Positions 63,301 to 64,000 of a stretch of 64,000 nucleotides of DNA are shown here, in pieces. Origin of the DNA: Plumapathes pennacea (lineage: Eukaryota; Cnidaria; Anthozoa; Antipatharia; Myriopathidae). The stretch spans positions 19,605,443-19,669,442 of the forward strand of contig OZ038464.1 in NCBI GenBank assembly GCA_964036295.1. The letters are read 5' to 3'. Each line of letters starts with the position of its first letter. Positions within the stretch are counted from its first letter, which is position 1. The position numbers were made by a program, and so were the translations under genes. The notes below the pieces were generated by a model that worked only from the letters and a program-made list of their open reading frames with translations, did not search any database and had not been told where the DNA came from.

Positions 63301-63430
63301 ACTCTACCATCCTCGTCACGACATTTGCTTGGATCGCGGTCTGCACAACGCAGAGCACGCGAAAGTCAGGAAGTGTGACGGCAGACTTTCACAAATCTGG
63401 GAATTTTCCAAGACGGACGAAATGGAATAG
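56905..63430 (+). CDS. Polypeptide N-acetylgalactosaminyltransferase with two alternative first exons
   Basis: A Golgi type II membrane enzyme that adds GalNAc to Ser/Thr and starts mucin-type O-glycans. First exon A is 56905-57395, first exon B 58940-59265; common exons are 59680-59846, 60565-60940, 61471-61588, 61846-62178, 62669-62767, 63077-63199 and 63293-63430. Isoform A has 614 residues, B 559. The catalytic domain shows [27 protein letters not shown], the DXH manganese motif (DAH, in TFLDAHCE), [11 protein letters not shown], and the Gal/GalNAc-T motif [13 protein letters not shown], followed by [10 protein letters not shown]. The C-terminal ricin-type lectin domain keeps CLD and QXW-type repeats (GGNQYF, LNQKWLY, LSQIWEF). 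The subfamily is closest, from memory, to GALNT7/GALNT10, but I do not assign one. AATAAA at 63738-63743 marks the 3' end. Confidence 0.93.
57396..58939. other. Interval between the GALNT first exons
   Basis: 1.5 kb without catalytic-domain exons or other coding homology. If exon B has its own promoter, it lies in this stretch. Confidence 0.5.
58940..59265 (+). other. GALNT alternative first exon B (signal anchor and short stem)
   Basis: About 108 codons beginning [20 protein letters not shown]: basic tail, transmembrane anchor, and a shorter, acidic stem. It ends [19 protein letters not shown] and NLVDVRNA, homologous to the end of exon A. The donor gtatgt at 59266 also leaves phase 2, so it joins the same acceptor at 59680. 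Confidence 0.88.
62335..62540. repeat. 33-bp tandem repeat in a GALNT intron
   Basis: About six copies of gtgaagtggtggtgatcggg plus tttaagtgatgat. Because 33 is a multiple of three, the array stays open in translation and gives a false periodic reading frame on the minus strand. Confidence 0.95.
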
Positions 63431-64000
63431 GGATTCACAGCAGCCGACAGGTTGAAGCGAATGGACTAGTTAACGGCCCTCAGACGCGGAACAAACTGAA
63501 TGGGAAATGTTCGGTAGAGGCAGGACGTTATCAACAAGAGAGCAGTCAACACGAGACACCACATGCGGGCCACGCTCTTTACAAGGTGCGTGTCCGTGCA
63601 TGTCGTTCGTGTCCGTGTCCAAATAGACGACGCAGGAGCGCAATAACTGAACACGAATTCCATCTCCGCGTGATCTGTGGGGAGGTCGCTCAGCTGCCGC
63701 CCGCGAACTATCCGCGCGCATGACTGGTCAGTGGTCTAATAAAGAATTGGTGCTGATGTATTGAGTAACGCCTTGTTATGTGTTCTCTCTGAGCAGTGTA
63801 TCGATTGCAACATCTTACCTCAGGGCTATATGTTAAATTGCGATCTTTTTATGGACGATTGTATTGCATTTCTCTTTAATTTTATGTTTTTGTGTAAATC
63901 TATGTTGGTTATTGGCATGAATTTCAAACCCGAAGCATTGTAAAACCTTCACTTCATCCGTGTATCCTCTTGTAGTATGAAGAAGTCAGTGTAAGTCTTT
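63431..64000. other. GALNT 3' UTR and downstream sequence
   Basis: Includes the GALNT 3' UTR to about 63760. The remaining 240 bases show no gene. Confidence 0.55.
63738..63743 (+). promoter_or_regulatory. Polyadenylation signal of the GALNT gene
   Basis: AATAAA 308 bases after the stop codon at 63428-63430. Confidence 0.55.

Overview
The window is nuclear DNA of an invertebrate animal. Every protein gene has metazoan orthologues, genes are split by GT-AG introns with conserved phases, and introns are full of tandem arrays, fold-back elements and retroelement pieces. The compact gene spacing, the fibrillar collagen with regular 54-bp exons, the BEL/Pao element and the repeat types suggest an anthozoan cnidarian, probably a stony coral; that taxonomic call is inference. 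|| Region 1 (1-37462, + strand) is one fibrillar procollagen alpha-chain gene. It enters the window already inside the triple helix and runs through 55 recognisable exons to a C-terminal telopeptide and a COLFI C-propeptide. Its introns carry a piggyBac-like TTAA element (841-2218), a 6.75-kb BEL/Pao LTR retrotransposon with identical LTRs but a broken pol (4752-11503), a SWIM-protein DNA transposon remnant (15669-17734), two MITEs, a SINE candidate, and several tandem arrays, some abutting splice sites. The largest array is a 2.4-kb, 37-bp minisatellite. || Region 2 (38537-55223) is a dense block of short housekeeping genes: PAGR1-like (+), PECR-like peroxisomal SDR (-), LRRC45 (+), a GGACT-like cyclotransferase (-), SNRNP35 (-), a second GGACT-like gene (+), HINT3 (-) and CDV3 (+). 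Three neighbouring pairs (PECR/LRRC45, SNRNP35/GGACT paralogue, HINT3/CDV3) are divergent with 135-212 bp between start codons, so they probably share bidirectional promoters. The introns and spacers hold near-perfect palindromic elements, a 5'-truncated LINE and a candidate solo LTR. || Region 3 (56905-63430, + strand) is a polypeptide N-acetylgalactosaminyltransferase gene. It has two homologous alternative first exons, each with its own signal anchor and stem, that join in the same phase to one set of catalytic and lectin exons. || Most notable observations: the duplicated GALNT first exon; loss of exactly the two interchain cysteines in the collagen C-propeptide; a Lys-to-Met change at the catalytic position of the PECR-like enzyme; splice-site sequences amplified in tandem next to real collagen exons; and a young BEL element that already carries a frameshift and a stop. 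I did not find a wholly new multi-gene system.
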